Assembly (NCBI RefSeq): GCF_002213415.1
Contig: NZ_NJGU01000001.1
Span: forward strand, 744,001 to 808,000
DNA length: 64,000 nucleotides
DNA from: Herbaspirillum robiniae
Lineage (GTDB): Bacteria > Pseudomonadota > Gammaproteobacteria > Burkholderiales > Burkholderiaceae_D
Direction of reading: 5' to 3'
Of the stretch, positions 61,924 to 64,000 are shown piece by piece. The notes under the pieces were generated by a model. That model was not told where the DNA came from. It did not search any database and saw only the letters and a program-made list of their open reading frames with translations. Position 1 is the stretch's first letter; each line of letters begins with the position of its first letter. The position numbers were made by a program, and so were the translations under genes.

Positions 61924-62148
61924 TTATTTTACTGGTTGAAGAATGGGAATCGTACCTCCCCAATAATTCCCACATTGAGCAGCACTGGATTTCCCGTAGC
62001 AGTTATGCACGGTGAATTCTCCCCCCATGACATTTTTCACTTCACGGAACCATGTACTTCCATCGGGAATAGTTCCACCTGTTCCTGGATTTCCTCCAAT
62101 CCATCCTCCGACAGGATCCGCCCAATGATTCTGCAGTTGCAGGTCAGG
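61924..62148 (-). pseudogene. 5'-truncated coding remnant (orphan toxin C-terminus or similar)
   Basis: On the minus strand a frame without any start codon near its 5' end runs from just after a stop at 62149-62151 to TAA at 61924-61926. It codes for about 74 residues with non-random content: NHWADPVGGWIGG, GGTIPDGSTWFREVKNVMGG, FTVHNCYGKSSAAQCGNYWG and the end PILQPVK. The Gly/Trp-rich sequence reads like the last part of a secreted protein. Its position just behind the immunity gene is where displaced toxin C-termini are found in polymorphic-toxin loci. Its parent gene is not seen. Confidence 0.5.
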
Positions 62149-62560
62149 TCAAGGTGCCAAAAAGCCTCTGGATCTCTTCAGGTACGCATCCCATTTTTTT
62201 ACCTATTTTTATTTTTCTAAGCCAGAATTTCGTTTTCAATTCAATGTCGTCAATACCGTTCTTTTCAAAAAACATGGCTAGGCTTTCGCAAAAATCATTT
62301 AGCGTCCCTCCATATGCTCGGTATTCACATTTATCCTCAGGAAGAAATACGGTTTCACCCGCAAAAAAATCGCCATTTGAAATCAAATATCTCAATAGCA
62401 ATAAAGCATCTGCCATTCTTTTTTTATCTGATTTATCAAAAGGATGATCATTAACGTCATACGAAACAATGCCAATTATTTGACTAAAAAATATAAGATC
62501 TACGTCGCCCTCCTCATATAGACCGTCGATCATTTCCAAGGCGTACTCTTTATCGTCCAT
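62144..62560 (-). CDS. Probable immunity protein of the adjacent toxin
   Basis: 138 residues from ATG 62560 (MDDKEYALEM), two bases after the stop of the toxin gene. It is acidic and mostly helical, with FFSQIIGIVSYDVND, KRMADALLLLRYLIS and a basic tail KTKFWLRKIKIGKKMG. The base composition is clearly A+T-richer than the genome. Small, A+T-rich, directly behind a CdiA/FHA-type gene and translationally linked: this is the signature of a cognate immunity gene. I do not recognise the fold. The stop lies inside the 5' end of the remnant frame. Confidence 0.7.
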   Translation of the reverse strand: MDDKEYALEMIDGLYEEGDVDLIFFSQIIGIVSYDVNDHPFDKSDKKRMADALLLLRYLISNGDFFAGETVFLPEDKCEYRAYGGTLNDFCESLAMFFEKNGIDDIELKTKFWLRKIKIGKKMGCVPEEIQRLFGTLT

Positions 62561-62562
62561 TG

Positions 62563-64000
62563 TCAATTCCCAATATGTACTTTGTAGTCTTTCCCACGGG
62601 CAGGGAAAACGTCAATTGTTTTCCCCCCTGTTGTTGATTCGTTTCTTAAGCCGACTCGTGTCCCATCCGCTAAAACTTTCATCGTGCCATCGTAACCCCT
62701 AGCAGCAACGTCTTTAGCTCCCACTACAATTTTGGAGAATAGCGAGATCAGCTCTTCTTCAGAACTTACATTGAAGGCATTTCCCTTGTTCTCAAAGGGA
62801 GTTCCAGTTCCACGAACAAGAGTGCGTACCTCCTGCGCATCCAAACTAGAAGATTTCGCTTCTGATTCCCCTGCTTGAGAGCCCTGATTGCCATTGCCAG
62901 TAGAAGCATAAACGTTCGACGGAATGGTGATCGAGGGTGACAACACACATCCAAAACCTGGAATGCATATAGGAATGGAAGGCGTAATCACTGCCCCTGC
63001 AGTGCCAGATGGCCCGCCGAAATCGCCAGCGTCTCCCCCCGGCAAGTCTGACGGCAACGCATTTGGTCCATTTCTAAGAATTAAAGCGGCGAGGTTCAAT
63101 GCCCCTCGCCCCGCAGATCCCAACTGTTCCTTCGTGAAGTCGATTGCCCGGTCGCTCAGGTCCTTCCACGCATCGCTGTCTCCATAAGAGAACAATCCAG
63201 TCTGCCGAAGCTTTCTTTGTTCATCAAAGTTTTGCGCGCCACGCATCTCGGATTCCACGAGGGCCGCTTTGTTTGGATTGTCATCAGAAAGGCCTGCCGA
63301 GCAATGCGTCATTGCACAAACGGCATCGGCCAACCTCGCCTTCTCCTCGAGGGTCTTCCCCTTTTGCAATTGCAACAGGGCAGCCGTTTCATCAGGATGA
63401 AGCTGACGATTGTTCAAATCCACGTTAAAAGCACTGGCAGCACCGGCACTACTGCCAACAACAGCACCAAGCCCGGCAGCAGCGGCCAGAGATATGGCGC
63501 TTTCCACCGCATCTGGCAGCTCCATCTTCTTTATCTTAATCGCAATATCCGGCATAAGAGAAGCGCTTGCAGCGGCTCCCAGGGCGCCACCAACACCTCC
63601 TGCCAATGCTCCAATTGCAGTATGTGCAGCCACCCGATAGACACCTCCATCAGCCCACTTCGCTGCTTCCGCCGTCAAGTTATCTGCTGACGCCTGGTCG
63701 CCGTCGAGCGCGGCTTTCTTTGCGGCCTCCTGGAACTCCTTCTTCTTGGTTTCGGCATAATCGCCAATTGCTTTCGCAGCCTGCTGCCCAAACGCCTGCG
63801 TAATCTTCGCCTGCGCCTCCACATCCTGGCGCAGTTCATCCCCGTTCCAGTTCTTGCTCAGGCTGTTGCTGCTGTCTTTGCCGGTACGCACGCCCTGGTC
63901 AAGCGAAGCAATAGTTTGATCGGATGTCTGGCCGGCCTTTTCTTGTTGAGCGTTGGCATCGGTGATCGTCACCGCGCCGCCGGAAACACCACTTCTCGTC
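62563..64000 (-). CDS. C-terminal part of a filamentous haemagglutinin/CdiA-like polymorphic toxin (partial)
   Basis: The frame is open from the right edge, so the start is outside; 479 residues are visible. The N-terminal visible part (GDELRQDVEAQAKITQAFGQQAAKAIGDYA region) and the Gly/Ala helices (HTAIGALAGGVGGALGAAASA) are typical of the pre-toxin region of FHA/CdiA proteins in Burkholderiales. A Pro-rich linker with two Cys (IPICIPGFGC) leads to the last ~80 residues (from LDAQEVRTLVRG to KDYKVHIGN), which should be the toxin module: DGTRVGLRNESTTGGKTIDVF. The GVDNN/VENN motif is not seen. Activity unknown. Confidence 0.75.
   Translation of the reverse strand, partial: TRSGVSGGAVTITDANAQQEKAGQTSDQTIASLDQGVRTGKDSSNSLSKNWNGDELRQDVEAQAKITQAFGQQAAKAIGDYAETKKKEFQEAAKKAALDGDQASADNLTAEAAKWADGGVYRVAAHTAIGALAGGVGGALGAAASASLMPDIAIKIKKMELPDAVESAISLAAAAGLGAVVGSSAGAASAFNVDLNNRQLHPDETAALLQLQKGKTLEEKARLADAVCAMTHCSAGLSDDNPNKAALVESEMRGAQNFDEQRKLRQTGLFSYGDSDAWKDLSDRAIDFTKEQLGSAGRGALNLAALILRNGPNALPSDLPGGDAGDFGGPSGTAGAVITPSIPICIPGFGCVLSPSITIPSNVYASTGNGNQGSQAGESEAKSSSLDAQEVRTLVRGTGTPFENKGNAFNVSSEEELISLFSKIVVGAKDVAARGYDGTMKVLADGTRVGLRNESTTGGKTIDVFPARGKDYKVHIGN

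Noticed and set aside
61936..62220. Plus-strand frame of 94 codons
   Set aside because: No ribosome-binding site, Ser/Phe-rich random-like sequence, and it lies opposite a remnant that has better protein character on the minus strand.
62563..64000. VENN-type pre-toxin motif in the haemagglutinin-like protein
   Set aside because: I looked for VENN or an obvious variant before the toxin part and found none, so the exact toxin boundary stays open.

Overview
The window is a continuous stretch of GC-rich chromosome from a betaproteobacterium, most likely Oxalobacteraceae (Herbaspirillum-like). This is judged from the protein sequences, the house-keeping gene content and the G/C-ending codons. I saw no rRNA, insertion sequence, prophage or CRISPR array. 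The one RNA gene found is a tRNA-Leu(CAG) with a near-perfect sigma70 promoter.

Layout. 1-8.6 kb is house-keeping: the end of an NTF2-like protein, two cyclophilins (ppiA, ppiB), lpxH, cysE, rlmB, rnr, tRNA-Leu and a chemoreceptor. 8.9-17.2 kb holds a photolyase, a DHA2 exporter, a GNAT acetyltransferase, pmbA/darP (divergent), mog, an exported hypothetical and an acyl-protein-thioesterase-like esterase. 17.2-23.2 kb is a metal-stress island. A bufferin-type RiPP operon on the minus strand (bufA precursor, DUF692 MNIO enzyme, DUF2063 partner, DoxX protein, then a TPR-methyltransferase) faces a plus-strand operon of ECF sigma factor flanked by two NrsF-like anti-sigma factors. Both operons start from the same promoter motif, GTAACC-N16-CGAA, placed back to back in a 246-bp gap. 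23.3-27.6 kb carries a secreted esterase, an OhrR-type regulator with four copies of one palindromic operator, and a FecA-like TonB receptor behind a Fur-box-like site.

27.9-48.6 kb is devoted mainly to oligopeptide scavenging. The first operon (plus strand) codes for a five-gene dipeptide-type ABC transporter, a gamma-glutamyltransferase-like enzyme and a GntR regulator. The second (minus strand) has the order rpiR, iaaA, gsiA, gsiB, gsiC, gsiD, then a P1 (DmpA-like) peptidase and an M55 D-aminopeptidase. Between the two lie panE-like and marR-emrB-like genes, the latter with a clear 20-bp operator. In both transporter operons the binding-protein gene is followed by a strong intercistronic hairpin.

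49-55.3 kb holds a LysR / MFS / DUF2848 / amidase catabolic cassette, containing a 35-bp inverted repeat that looks like a REPIN, and an orphan amino-acid-type binding protein. 55.5-60.8 kb is parE, a lytic transglycosylase and parC. From about 60.8 kb the base composition becomes richer in A+T: two small lipoproteins, a 5'-truncated coding remnant, a probable immunity protein and the C-terminal end of a very large filamentous-haemagglutinin/CdiA-like protein, which runs off the right edge. This end is a polymorphic-toxin locus.

The most interesting parts are the bufferin/sigma-factor island, with its duplicated anti-sigma gene and its extra methyltransferase, and the toxin-immunity locus with an orphan remnant.
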